From the NCBI RefSeq assembly GCF_954871325.1, contig NC_088776.1, forward strand, positions 573,671-637,670: 64,000 bases of DNA. Reading direction: 5' to 3'. Every line of letters begins with the position of its first letter. The stretch's first letter is position 1. Under the pieces are notes generated by a model. That model did no database searches, was not told the origin of the DNA, and saw only the letters and a list, made by a program, of their open reading frames with translations. Origin of the DNA: Gordionus sp. m RMFG-2023 (taxonomy: Eukaryota; Nematomorpha; Gordioida; Chordodea; Parachordodidae). Below, in pieces: positions 1-18,759 of the stretch. The position numbers and the translations under genes are program-made.

Positions 1-689
1 TAATTATTGCCATAAACTATTGAAAAGCTTTCTTTATCTAAAATTTATATACCCCTTTTTATTCTATAAATGATACAAAATTTATGGGGATAAAAAAGTT
101 AATAAAATTTCAAACATGACTTTAAATATATGATAAAATAAATTTTAAAATAACGTAATAATCATTTGTTTTTAAATATTAAAATGCTATAAATAATGTA
201 TATTGATAATTTGATAATGTCTATAATCCCCAATAAGATACATTTTATATATATATACATAAAAGTAGTTGTATATATCTTTAGTCTCCGCTTGGAATTT
301 TAAATAGTTGATTAAGATCCATTATTTATAATATTAAGGAATATTGTAATTTGAGTCTACACACAAGTGGAATACATTAGTGTACATTAATTCAAATGTA
401 ATTCTTTTAGAAATATTTTAATACAATATTGGTTGACCTTAAATAAAAAGAAGCTATATTAAATATTCGTCCGTTAACCGCTCACCCGTACCCGGCTTGG
501 GAAAATAAATGTAGGTTCATATGAAATTAGAACCCAAAGTAGAATATACACACTGATATAATAAAAATTATTAACACCATATCATTTAAATAATATTAAA
601 ATTTATAAATGATTATAGCATTAAAATGACTATTATGATCGATATATAAATAGAAACAATTTTAATTTTTTCTTCAGATAATGCATCCT

Positions 690-7065
<6,376 letters not shown>

Positions 7066-7419
7066 CTGTATAATAATTTATTTTATATGTGTTTTTAAAA
7101 AATAGGGATGAAGAATAAATCAACGCACAAATTAATTATAAAAGCTTAATTTATTTTTTCTAAAGTGTTTGCTAACTGGTTAAAATTGGCCATTCCTAAA
7201 AAATGCATGCAAAAAAATGATGTTAAAATAAAATGGAGAATATTTTATTTTTAATGTAATATTTTATATTTTAGAAAATCAAAGTATAGTTTAACTTTTT
7301 GTTTAACACCTTGAGAAAGATATATATATATATATATATATACAGGAGGAAAATTCAACGATTAGTGTTTTGCATGTTAATCTATCGGGGCGAAAAGTGT
7401 TGGAATCTCTAGAAACAAT

Positions 7420-7577
7420 TAGTGTTGTTAAATTACCTAAAGCTTTTAGCCTAAAAAATAAACTAAGTCTCTGGGTTGGATCTCAACTTGAAGATTGATT
7501 TGGAATATTTTTGGTTAAAAACATATCAATGCTGTTTTATAGTTGACTAAAGTTAGAGCGTTTTTATAACAACGCTA
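7420..7577. mobile_element. MITE with TAGTGTTGTTAAA termini, diverged subtype
   Basis: Left end TAGTGTTGTTAAATTAC, right end ATAACAACGCTA, 158 bp. The interior (TCAACTTGA, TAGTTGACTAAAG) resembles the copy at 52305-52470 rather than the main subtype. No clear target duplication. Confidence 0.6.
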
Positions 7578-7710
7578 ACCTCTATATCGATGAGAACATT
7601 TAAAACGGTTTTTTTAGATTGTCGGGTTAGGGTTAAACCGACTTTTGGGGCTGATAAATAAATAGTAACTGTTTAAGATTGTCCGGTGAGTTTTGTTTTA
7701 AATGTATGTG

Positions 7711-7840
7711 TCGGAGACCTGCAAAAGGCACCATTTGCAGAAAGTTTTTTTTGGCCAGACCGGATTTTATATATTTAGGACCGATCCGGGGATTTCAAAT
7801 ATTTGGTTTTAGCCGGGGTCGGGCCGGGTTTAGGGAAAAA
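7711..7840. mobile_element. Fragment of GC-rich hAT MITE family
   Basis: It begins CGGAGACCTGCAAAAGGCACC, matching the start of the 38838 element (ATCTGCAGAGGCACCATTTG). It carries the shared GATTTCAAATATTTGGTTTT core and degenerate GGCCGGGT blocks. The other end was not found. Confidence 0.6.
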
Positions 7841-8150
7841 AGATTATTCGAAATTGAAATTAATAAGGTGGCGAAACCTAAATTCGCATATACGGACATC
7901 GGAATAATCTTGACAATAGGTCATGGTATGAATTGAGTGTATGCTATATCTTTTAGCTCTGATTGGCTCGTAATTCGAAAAATTTTCTTTCACCCTATCC
8001 AATACCGTGATTCTTTCGGCACAAACGTTGGGCCTTGAACATTGGATAATATATATGTAAAAATAAAAATTCTCATAATTTGGATAAAATTATACCCACA
8101 TGTTAACACAATTTAAAAAAAAGGTTTGATTCAGACAAATACGAATAATA

Positions 8151-8349
8151 GTGCATAAAATTGAGCGTTTTCAAGAGCAGCCTTTCAAAAAACGCAAATA
8201 ATGCATTTTAAATAATTGGACAACATTATTTTCTTCTTTGTTTTAAAATTTACACGTTTGATATTTAAATATAGCTTGCGTTTTGCGTTATTTTTTTTAA
8301 ATTTGCGTTTTTTAAAAAAAACGCCGCGTTTGAAATGCTCAATTTGTGC
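8151..8349. mobile_element. MITE with AAATTGAGC inverted ends
   Basis: Left end GTGCATAAAATTGAGCGTTT and right end GAAATGCTCAATTTGTGCG are inverted relatives. The interior is rich in AACGCAAA motifs. A relative lies at about 58987-59132 (AAACGCAAATGC ... CCAATTTGTGTGCCCTGTTAG). Confidence 0.55.
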
Positions 8350-8455
8350 GAGCTGTTAGAACAACTAGTTATTTTTATTTTTAAACCTACAATAATATTT
8401 ACCAAAAAAAAACAACCTATTTTAGATGGAGTCCAAATAAGAGAAATATACTATA

Positions 8456-8760
8456 TAAGACTGACATTCTTTCATAAAATGTGTATATCGATGCAAATCA
8501 GCTGGAAACGCCATCTTGGTTACGCTAATCCTTATTAAAATTTTAAACGAGAACCCAATTTATTCCTACATCTGAAGCAAACTTTATAAAAGAATTACCG
8601 GATCATGGAGATAAGAAGGAAGCAAGTTATCTAATTTAATAGTAGTTTTTAGCGCGAGAATAATTATCATATGGGTTACCAAAATGGCGGATCCAGCTGA
8701 TTTGCATTTCAACGACGCTTAAAAACGCATTTTAATGAATGAATGAATTGTCAGTGTTGG
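8456..8760. mobile_element. Mariner-like MITE (TA duplication), copy 1
   Basis: A 305-bp element between TA dinucleotides. The left end contains AGACTGACA, the right end TGTCAGTGTTGG. It is homologous along its length to 32731-33041 (shared CAAATCAGCTGGA, GAAGCAAGTTAT/AACTTGCTTCC and AAAATGGCG motifs). TA duplication suggests the Tc1/mariner superfamily; no transposase remains. Confidence 0.65.
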
Positions 8761-8838
8761 TATTATACATGTCATTTATAGTTAAGAATAGGGGGTAAAT
8801 ATCTAAATTTCTATATCATTTAAAACGTATATGCATAT

Positions 8839-8985
8839 ATGTCAGATACCTGCAGAGATACCATTTGAAAGGGCCAAGCCCGGTTTTCAAAAATTTTTAC
8901 GGCTCGAGCCGGATTTTATATTTTAATGGCGATTTCAAATATTTGATTTTAAAATATTCTTCCCGGCCGGATTTTTTTATAAAGG
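8839..8985. mobile_element. Fragment of GC-rich hAT MITE family
   Basis: It begins CAGATACCTGCAGAGATACC and contains AATGGCGATTTCAAATATTT and degenerate CCCGG blocks shared with 10913-11205 and 38838-40716. No matching right end was recognised. Confidence 0.6.
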
Positions 8986-8989
8986 CAAA

Positions 8990-10912
8990 AACCGTGATGG
9001 GAGGATAATTTTGATTTAAAAACTTAAATATTTGCTTTTAGCGACTGTTATTATATCTTAGTTCAATTGATATAATTCAAAGATGCTAATCAAATTTTTA
9101 TAAAAAAAAAAGGCCTACTAAGCATTGATTCTACTTTCATTTTAGCAGATAATAATACAAGAACCAGTTAACCAGTTTTATATATTACCAATGAATATAA
9201 GTTTTTAACTTCAAAATGTTTTTATAAAATAAATTCGTAAATGAAAAAAAAACTATAATAATATAATATATCAATGCCTAATCACCTATTTGTCCAATCA
9301 GTGGTTACAATCGGGGTATAGAATGAGAAAAATATTGCCAAAAATTTAAAATTCATTTTATTTTTTATAATAATTTTCTCAAAATAATAAAGTAAATATG
9401 TATTTATTTTTTTTAACAAGAAAAAAATAAAATATTTTTTTTACCCCAGGTTAGTTTAGTAAAAAGGAATTTATTTCTTTATGCCTAAGCTAATACAAAA
9501 AATAAATGAAACAATGTAATATGAGAAAGTAAAAGGAAGAATGAAAGAAAATGATTGAATAAATACAAGAATTTACAAAAACTAGATGTATTTTATTTAT
9601 ATTATCAATTTTCATGAGGACCTAAGAGAGAGTTTATATCTCATGGCATTATTATCTTATAGTGATATCCAGATCTAATTATATAATTATTTGCGGATAC
9701 TACTTTATGCATTAGTCGTTAGCCAGTTATAATGCTGAAAAAATTATCATGAGTGAGACATGATATGGGTTAGTGGAGATAGAAAAGTACATTATTATTA
9801 AGGGGTAAAAGTAAAAGCCTGATATTAGCTAAGGTTTTTGAATTTAAAGCGAAATTCAGTATTAACCTCTTTCAGCAAAACTCTAGTTTGTATTAGAACT
9901 TTTGACGATATATTATACTATCTCCGTTGAATTCACGATAATGCCAGGCAGATATTGTTTATTTATGTATTAATAATTTGGTAATGTTATAAACCTTTAA
10001 TTATTTTAAGGTAAATGAAAAAACTAATAAAATTATTATATATAATAACATATGACATTCCGGACAGATGTCTTAATCAATTTGAATGATAGGAGAACTT
10101 TTTCTATCGAATTGTGGGTTGATATTTTAAATAACGAAACTTAAGGTTCCATCTGACTGACACATCTCGTAACTGAACCAGGAATTTACTTAGGGAAAAT
10201 TGAATGGCGGGAAGAAAGACAGGTGGGAAGATTGTCGATAATATAAAAATTAATTATATTTTTTTAAAAAAAATGATTCTTATCAATATTTTTTAAAATA
10301 AAGTTGATTTACAAAATATAATAAAAAAAATTGAAAATTATTATTTTTAAAAAAAAATGTCACAGAGCCTAAATGTCTGCAATAGGTGATCTTTCTTAGA
10401 GATCTCTAATAAAATTTATAGAGAACAGCAAAATCCTGGTTACGCCTTATAATTTATATCATAATATATTAATCATTTCATTTCAAATATTTATATCATT
10501 AAATATTTTATTAATTTAAAATAAATTTGTTCTTGCAATAAAATGATGGAAATTTTAAATATTTAAATAATAACGAGAGGTTTAAAATAGGATCAAAGTT
10601 CACACATAAAGTATACAATAACAAGTTTAAAATTTAATTTAAATTTTGAATTTTACATGCTAAAGTTAAAGTTTACAATAACAAGGTTTAAAATTTAATT
10701 TAAATTTTGTATATTAAATTTTAGCTGACCTCTTAGTAAGTTTTAAATTTATAATTGATAAAATTTTTAAATGAATTAAAATTTTTTTTTTTAGGATTTT
10801 ATAAATAATTTTGATTTATCAAATCAACAAAATAATATCTTAACAGAAGGCTCTTTAGAAAAAAAAAGTTTGATAAAAAATAGAACTAAATTTTATAAAA
10901 TTTAATATATCT
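8990..10912. other. AT-rich intergenic stretch without recognised features
   Basis: No coding frame over 60 codons and no convincing exon. Only a short direct duplication (TTTAAAATTTAATTTAAATTTTG at about 10624 and 10688, roughly 60 bp apart) stands out. Confidence 0.5.
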
Positions 10913-11205
10913 TAGAGACCAGCTAAGGGTATAATTTTACGGCCCGGCCTGAATTTTTTTTAAAAAAATTATTTTCGATCCGGCCAGGAGTTTGATATTT
11001 TTAGGGCCCGAGGCTTTTTTTTTGAAAAAATAATTTTCATGCCTTGGCCGTATTTTTAAAAAATATATTATATTTATTTTTGATTTTTATAGCTAACAAT
11101 GGCGATTTCAAATATTTGGTTTTTAAATATACGGCCCGGCCCGGTTATATTTATATTTATAAAAATTAAAATACGGCCTGGCTGACCCGTGTATGCAGAT
11201 TTCTA
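10913..11205. mobile_element. GC-rich hAT MITE, near-complete
   Basis: 293 bp, left end TAGAGACCAGC, right end ATGCAGATTTCTA. Flanking octamers ATATATCT and ATATATAT match at 7 of 8. The interior has repeated ACGGCCCGGCC blocks and the family core AATGGCGATTTCAAATATTT. Confidence 0.75.
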
Positions 11206-11429
11206 ATATATATATATATATATATACTACAGAATATGTTAAAAACAACTAATAAAAATAATAATAAATACGATGGATAGGCTGTATGGAGCAATGATAA
11301 GTAATGTGAACGATAGAAATAATCTTTAAATTTGTCTCATGTGATGGGTAATTTTCCTTCCTATTTCCATCAGGAAGGAAAGTACTTTTCGAGATTATGA
11401 ATAATTATGACAAAAACATGATTGCTAAA

Positions 11430-13190
11430 ATAAAGTATTGTTGTTAAAAGTTAATTTTAGTAACGTGACTAGTTACAGTTATATTTAAAAAAAGTAACTA
11501 GGTTACATTATAAGTTACTTTATAAATCATTCAAAATAAAGCATTATTTATTTATCAAACTCATTGTATCAAATTTTTTTTTTTATTCATATAAAATTTT
11601 AATTTTGGGGTACAGAAAAATATATAATTTAATATACAAAAAAATTAATTACACATGAAAAAAAATATATGGATATAATAATTATCTAATATATAATCTT
11701 CATAATCAAAACACGAAAGTTTTTGTATTATCATCTTAAAGTATTAAAATTGAAGGAAACTACATAGTATAATGTTAAATTTTGGCACGTCTTTCAGTAG
11801 CGAAACCAGATAATTCCTGTTTCAGACTGGTGGGTTATTACGAGTTTTGTTATTGGGTATAAAAATCTTGATTATAATTAAACTCTAGGGAAGTTTCCCT
11901 CTTTTTCACAAAGATGTACTTTCCAAATCGCGTATATTTAATATAGAATTAAATGATATCTTTAATAATAAATACAACTACTATGTTTAGTTAAGATAGA
12001 AGTAAATATCAATGGATACAATGACTCAGGTTCAGGTAAGATCTTCAGAATTATATTAAGAATCAGGCTCTGAAGATTTTACTAATATGATAGTCATACC
12101 CCATTTTTTTTGAAAATGAATATTATTTTGAATGAATTTTATTAATTTAATATATATTTTTAAAGGCAATGTGTTATTTTTTTTCAAATTTAAATCATTT
12201 TTTGGTCGCATTTTTTTGAAATCTAAAAAATCTGATTTTACTATTCCATGGCATGAATAAACCAAATAGAAAGTTTCAAACAAAATAATATTATTTTTTT
12301 TTAAAAGCTTAATTTAATCGTAAAACATAAAGTAATCTATTACTTTACGGACTGCTTTTTTATTATTGTTTCTTTCATCTTACATATTATTATAATATAC
12401 ATTAACTTAATAGTATTTGATATACTGTTTTATTAACATTCGACGATCGGATCGATTAACAAAAAAAATTAACATTGTTAAAATGATTGTATTTTTATTT
12501 TTAGATTATATTAATACCATATATAAAGGACGATGAATTGGAGATATGGAGATCATAATATGTAATTCATGATTTTAATCGCGATCAAACGTTATAAAAG
12601 ATCTTGAATTTAAATAATGATTAAAATCAAAAATATGAATATTCCTAGTCATATGAACCATCTATATCCACACTTGTATTTCAATGAAGAGAGTATCTTA
12701 AATACAAAGATACCTTTTTTTAGAATAGTATATAAAAATACAATTTTTTTTATTTTTATTATTGTTGTAGAAACATAACATAAGTATATAGTATAAGAAT
12801 GAATATTTACAAATTACAATAGCTAATTGATGACAAGTTGATTATAATAATCAGGCCATTTATTATTCCTTTTAGCCCATTCATAACATAGTCAAGGAAG
12901 GGTTACAAGATATTTAAGGTGAGTTGAAATATTGATTTGCAAAAAGTGTATTTAAAATTGATTAAATTAAATCATTATAATAATGTTAAGATAATCAATT
13001 TTTTAAATAATTTATCATTAAGCCTTTGTCACTTCGGTATATTTAAAATTGCATCAACACTAACTAACCTTTCAACTGGAGCTGATTAAGATGTTGTAGA
13101 TTTTTTAATGGAAGGTTAATAAAGTAAGCATTTTTAATACATTTCGACGGTCTTTAAGATAATTTAAAACCACCAGCTCAATGTTATTTG
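11430..13190. other. AT-rich intergenic stretch with one MITE fragment
   Basis: At about 11440-11520 a GTTGTTAAAAGTTAA end and a GTAACTAGGTTACATTATAAGTTAC segment resemble the MITE at 60453-60619. The rest, including a 75-codon minus-strand open frame at 12056-12283, shows no recognisable gene. Confidence 0.4.
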
Positions 13191-13192
13191 CA

Positions 13193-13406
13193 TAGTGTTG
13201 TTAAACGGCTAAAAACGAGCCTGTTAACAACACTATATCAATATTTTAACAAGAAAATAAATTGTCTAAGGATCGAAATTTCGCTAATAGATGTCTAATC
13301 TTTGTGCCATATATGGGCGAAATCTTCAGGGTTATGTCATATTTTTGTGGATAAAATATTGAGTTAGCCGTTTTTAAAAATCAGCTCGAATCGAGCCATA
13401 ACACTA
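13193..13406. mobile_element. TAGTGTTGTTAAACGGC MITE with 8-bp duplication
   Basis: It begins TAGTGTTGTTAAACGGC and ends AACACTA. Flanks TATTTGCA and TATTTGTA match at 7 of 8, which fits hAT insertion. A second inverted end (TTAACAACACTA at 13223-13234) inside the left arm makes a very short internal hairpin, so the copy may be composite. Confidence 0.8.
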
Positions 13407-13915
13407 TATTTGTATGATTGAACTCCGCAAAATTTGCTTCACCAAAAGAAGAAAGATCATCGTTGTCTGTGTTAGACATCAAATCTTGGTTGCTATAGTT
13501 TGAGCTCGATTACATACTACTGGTACTACATTTAGATGATTTCGAAAAATTTAGAAGTACTTCTATTTTACTATCATCCGACAATTCACAAGTTCTTAAA
13601 ATATAGAGATGATGCCAAAGAAGCCTCGTAATATTCATCATCATAAGAATTGAATCATTTGCCAATACCATCTTGGACAACTTTAAACTAAGGTCGATAA
13701 TATTGCAACTTAAATTTTTTAAGTCTTTTTTAACCATGCGCTAATTATGTTCTACTCCTATGCTCTTGTAGTGTTTGTTTTAACAATATTTCTCAATATA
13801 AACAAGATTCGTTTCTTTAATAATGGGTCAATCAATTGTTTCAAATAATAAATTAAAATGTGATTTATATTTTTATCAGTGAAGTCATACTCATAGTAGT
13901 ATAGGCTATCCAACC

Positions 13916-15863
13916 CAGGGTTGCCAGGTCAAAATTTTCAAATTGCGGGAGAAATTTGGTATTATGCGGGAGAAATATAAAAATTGCTGAAAATTGCTAG
14001 AAAAAATTTGCAGGCCTTTGGCCGGGATTTGGAATTGACTCAATTATCCGCCTATTATTTTTTATTTAGTTTATATAAATACAAAGTCGGTAACTATTTT
14101 TCAAAATAAAATAACATCTTGATTTAAAATATATTAATTTATAAAAAAAAACCAACGATCTTTTTTAAATATAAAAGAATGTAAACGAAGATAAAATTTT
14201 ATTAAAAAAACGATTTTAATTTTACAATTAAAAATATATTTTATGCGAATGTCCCTTAAAACGACCGCAATTGGAAATCTACCATGTGTGTGATTGTATA
14301 ACATTATAGGGATAGGCGCTTAATTATCACGTATCACGTTTATATACAAAATAAGGTACACCAAAAATAAAAAATAATACAGATGAAACTACAATGTTTT
14401 TTGTTCCAAGGTCATAATATTTATACATATGTAAATAGAGTTATTAAAATCACATTTTGATTGTAAGTATTCTAAAATTGTCTTAATAAAAATATCTGCT
14501 TCATTTAAAAATGTATTAAATAGAATTTTATTTGAAAATTTTAATATAATATTTTTAGCAATAGCGTCATAAAATTTATTATCAATTTTTAACTGTAGAG
14601 ATGAACAGAGCTGTAGCATGATTTTGTGAATCTTTTTTATAAATAATATTCTGATTATGAATATTTATAGATTTCCTACATGTGAAACGAATCCCAAATA
14701 TGTTTCTGCTATTTCATACTCGAAAAAATTTTTCAAAATTTCAGGACAGCTTTCATAATCTTTATTTAAAAAATGTATTTTTTTAAGGGTTTGTAAAATT
14801 TTAAAATTCTATCGAGGGCATGTATTAATGACAACCACCTGATAGGTATATATCGCAACAACTCACACCATTCCAAGTCAGACTACTTCACCAACTCTTT
14901 TAATTCATTAACTCTTTTAGTTGATGACTAAATTCGTTAAAACATTTCATCACAATTATTTCGACATCCACAGATAGTACATTTATTGCCATCTTGGAAG
15001 AATTATGTAGTATAAGGTATATACAGCCAATTGGTATTAATTTATTATTGTGCTGCCTCAAATCGGTAACTTTGGTTTTTGCCAAAATTTACAGAGGCAT
15101 TATCAGCGCAGAAAGCTGACATTCAAATCATTGATAACCCTGAATTAATATTTACCATTATGTGGCTAGCTACATCGTTGGAATTTTTACTATCCAAGGA
15201 AAATTTTATGATAATGTTCTTATTCTTGTTGAGGATCAAGGGAAATGTTTTAATATTTCTCTTATTAGATGCAACTATTAGAATTGAATATGGATGCCCA
15301 TCTTTCAAATCGTCTAGAATTGACTTCTAGGATTCAGGTACTAAAACACTTGTGATAGCTTTGCTCATTTTTGTACTGCCTTAAGTAAGGTTTGCACTTA
15401 TATTGAAGTCGTTAAATATAAGGAGAAAAAGATTCGACCCACATTGTGATGATATAGCTCTGTGAATGTTGAACTACATGATAGATGTATACGATTTCCG
15501 CAAATGTAGTTGCAGCTATATTATTTATTATTTGAGAATAATTTTGTATTGCTGTTGATATACTCCCCTGTACTGACCTATATGAATGAAATGATGTTGA
15601 TTTATTATTGGATAAAAATAAAACAGGATAGAAAGAAATTTATAAATTAGATATGTTATTCGAATAAATATTTAAAAATTTTAAAAATATAAAAATAAAC
15701 AATTAATGACTCTCAAAATTATTATTTAGATATTAAAAATGTTAAAATAAAAATTGCGGAATAAATTAAAAAATTGCGATAGTTTTGCGGGAGAGAAATG
15801 TCTGCGTGTAAACTAAAAAATTGCGGGAGTCTCCTGCTGATGGGGGAAGACATGGCAACCCTG
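13916..15863 (-). mobile_element. hAT transposon, whole length, decayed transposase
   Basis: 1948 bp between CAGGGTTGCCAGG and CATGGCAACCCTG. Target duplication ATCCAACC/ATCTAACC (7 of 8). The minus strand carries transposase remains; subterminal regions repeat TTGCGGGAG. The 8-bp duplication, CAGGG-type ends and protein motifs all indicate the hAT superfamily. Fragments of the same family lie at 63023-63336. Confidence 0.88.
14389..15330 (-). pseudogene. hAT transposase relic
   Basis: Read on the minus strand, three open pieces (about 15308-15123, 15085-14900, 14619-14389) carry hAT catalytic-core motifs in the correct order. These are a NIKTFPLIL segment where many hAT proteins have N(L/I)K(L/T)FPL, then ADNASVNFGKNQ (compare GDNxxxNFG), then GCIYLILHNSS (the C-x2-H-x3-HN region, here with Tyr instead of the first His) and INVLSVDVEIIVMKCFNEFS (compare xxLPIDVExxVxKIYxHFS). 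In-frame stops separate the pieces, and the first catalytic Asp position reads Val-Ala-Ser rather than Asp-Ala-Ser, so the enzyme is dead. No N-terminal zinc finger was found. It belongs to the element spanning 13916-15863. Confidence 0.8.
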
Positions 15864-16049
15864 ATCTAACCTGATTACGCATGGAAATATTAGCTAATTA
15901 CAATCTGTCATCTCTCTTAATGTTTTCAGAAGATTTGGACCTTCCATTCCATAATTTTGTACATTTTCCAATTCCTCCATTTCAATTTTATTTTTTCTGT
16001 AGTCATTGCTTTTATTTTACTAAAAGGTATTAAATGAAGCTGATATATT

Positions 16050-16050
<1 letters not shown>

Positions 16051-16141
<91 letters not shown>

Positions 16142-16319
16142 AGGAAGGAAGGAAGGAAGGAAGGAAGGAAGGAAGGAAGGAAGGAAGGAAGGAAGGAAGG
16201 AAGGAAGGAAGGAAGGAAGGAAGGAAGGAAGGAAGGAAGGAAGGAAGGAAGGAAGGAAGGAAGGAAGGAAGGAAGGAAGGAAGGAAAGAAAGAAAGAAAG
16301 AAAGAAAAAGAAAGAAAGA
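16051..16319. repeat. AAAG-AAGG-AAAG compound microsatellite
   Basis: An AAAG block (16051-16142), an AAGG block (to about 16285) and a second short AAAG block. The Leu/Ser/Pro/Phe-rich minus-strand frames are repeat artefacts. Confidence 0.97.
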
Positions 16320-16834
16320 TAGAATTACATTCAATTATGATAAAAATAATATAGTTTATTATGTTTAACAAAATTTGTAGAGGTTTATGTTGAACCATTT
16401 ATCATATTTTTTGTCCTCTATATATATTTTTTGAATTGAATTATTTAAAATTTTTTACATCTACAAGGATTTGATTCTGGGGAAACTTATTTCCATAATT
16501 TTTTTCTTTCATCATCTTCTTTACACTATGAGAGTTAACCCTTCTACAAATTAAAAAAAAATATATAAAATTAGCAATTATATTCTTTAGAGTTACAATT
16601 AATTCTATAATATTCCATGATAGCAAGGGAAGCAATGCTTTCCCTAAAATTTTACAAAATTCTTAAAATAAACTTAACTCTTTATAATATGTTTATTTTT
16701 TAAAAAAATAATAATTTGACTTCGTTAAATAAAATAAAATAAAAATAATTTTTTATAGTTGCTCCTATTTTTTATAAAAATACAAAATAATTTAATTAAT
16801 ATTTATCATGGAATGCATTTATAATTATTATGTA

Positions 16835-17174
16835 CAGTGTTGTGATGGTTTAATGAAACATATTGACCATTAAATTCAAACCCATGCATATAAAATTATA
16901 AAATTTGCAAAAATAATTAAAATAACAAAACGATGATTACTTAGTGTAACGTGATTAAAAATTTAATGTAAACACATGCATATATAATTATAATCTTTAC
17001 AAATGTACAACTAAAGCAATAATATAATTATATATGCATGTGTTTCATTAAATCATCACAACACGGTATAAAAGATATTTTAAATATTTTAATTATTTTT
17101 GCAAATATTATAATTTTATATAGATGGGTTTGATTTTAAACGTCAATATGTTTCATTAAATCATCATAACACTG
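16835..17174. mobile_element. Palindromic TA-flanked MITE with a nested relative
   Basis: 340 bp between TA dinucleotides, with ends CAGTGTTGTGATGGTTTAAT and ATTAAATCATCATAACACTG. Inside, about 16943-17066, is a second element with similar ends (GTGTAACGTGATT, AATCATCACAACAC) and long arms with ACACATGCATATATAATTAT. The TA target and CAGTG start suggest Tc1/mariner, but no transposase is present. Confidence 0.7.
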
Positions 17175-17965
17175 TATATATATTTTTTTATTTATAAAGG
17201 TAAATTTTTTTATCTCCGTAAAACCTAATAGAGAAATGGCCTAAACATTGTTTTACACAACTATCATATTTAGATATCAAATTAACATTATATAATTTAT
17301 TCTAATTTTTTCTTAACCTTAAAAATATTAATATTTTTTACTACGTTAAAGAAGAATTACTATTATTTTTTTTTTTAAAAATAAGTTAAAAAATTTACTA
17401 TGTTAGGCTGTGTCCTAAATCTTTAGAAATTTACAAAAATATAAAAACCTTATTAAATTTTTTCCTTTTAATCATTACATTTGTTAATGTAATGAAATCT
17501 ATAAAATTTTACTATAATTATGTTTAGGACATGTTTTTATTTTTATATTAAAGATAGTTTATTTCTTTTTTTTTGTTAAAGATATGAAAGTTTCGGAGTT
17601 TAATTATTAATATTTAGGCCACAGCCTTAAAAAGAAATAAATATAGATAAAGGAAGCAAATTTAATATTAATTTTTTTTTTTATATTAATTAAAGAGAAA
17701 ATCACCTGGATGTATTGTGGTAATTTTACATTATTTTAGATTATAACAAGTATATTATTTTCTCAATTTAGTGTTGTCAACACTATTTATCTAAATAAAA
17801 GAGAAAAAAATCTTTTATATTATATCATATTTTTTTTCCTTACTTTTTTTAAATAAATTTTTTTTTTCTTTTTTAAAAACAATAATTAATGTTTAATATT
17901 AGTAATTATATATAATCGAAAATTTATTATGATTATCGGAGTTATATAAAAAAGTATATCTATAT
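17175..17965. other. AT-rich intergenic stretch
   Basis: No gene, tandem repeat or recognised transposon end is visible here. Confidence 0.4.
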
Positions 17966-18751
17966 TAGTTGTCTGCATAGGGTAGGGTTTCGGCCAAAGG
18001 GTTGGCGGGCTGGTAATAAAATTTTTAAACTATGGGCGGGTGAGTGGGCGGGTTAAGAAAAGCAATGGGCAGGCTGACAATTCTTTTTCTTGTCGTTTCC
18101 ACCAAAGTAGTTTTAAATATGCAAAAATGTTTTTATGATACCAAAAAAGAGCATTTTAATATTTAAAAGCACCATTTTTTATCAATATTTACTTAAATGA
18201 TTTTAAATTTTATTTAGCCATCAAAATTGGCAAGAAAAATATTGCAATTCCTGAAACTAGTGCTTCTTCTGAACGAGAATTTAGTATTGCTGGAATTTAG
18301 AACAAAAAAGAACGTGTTATAATCCAGAATGTCGATTTCATGATTATTTGCATTATAATTAAAAATAATATTATATATATTTTTTCATAAGTATTTTATT
18401 TGATCAAATAAATTATCCACAATTTTAATTGAATATTTTTTATGCTTAAAATAGTAATTTACAGAATAATAAAACTTCATGTAAAGGTGTAATGCTGATT
18501 CTTTCTTTCTTTCTTAGATACCTAAAAAAATTGAAAGAAGGCCTTAATTAAATATTATAATAGCGTGCTTGGGTTAAATTTTTTTATTAAATAATGGATC
18601 GTGGATGGGCGTGTATAAATTTTTAGAGTAATGGGCGGTTAGGCAGATAAGGAATTAAAAACTAATGGGGGGTTAGGCTGGTAAGGAATTAAAGACTAAT
18701 AGGCTAGCGGGTGGGCTTATGATTCAAAAAACCGCTCAATGCAGACCTCTA
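17966..18751 (+). mobile_element. GC-rich-family hAT relic with dimerisation motif
   Basis: 786 bp, ends TAGTTGTCTGCA and TGCAGACCTCTA, with a perfect 8-bp duplication ATCTATAT on each side (17958-17965 and 18752-18759). At about 18214-18357 the plus strand reads AIKIGKKN then IPETSASSEREFSIAG and NKKERV..QNVDF, the hAT C-terminal dimerisation signature (compare IPATSxxSERxFSxAG and LxPExVD). A stop falls directly after FSIAGI. Subterminal GGGCGGG/GGCTGG repeats match the family. This copy links the many non-autonomous GC-rich MITEs here to a hAT transposase. Confidence 0.9.
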
Positions 18752-18759
18752 ATCTATAT

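Noticed and set aside
7679-7936. 85-codon frame with Cys-rich start
   Set aside because: It spans a GC-rich hAT MITE fragment, and the apparent Cys motifs come from the MITE end.
15079-15330. 83-codon plus-strand frame
   Set aside because: It lies opposite the hAT transposase motifs on the minus strand and is their shadow.
16020-16398. Leu/Ser/Pro/Phe-rich open frames
   Set aside because: They follow the AAAG/AAGG array in two frames and have no other content.
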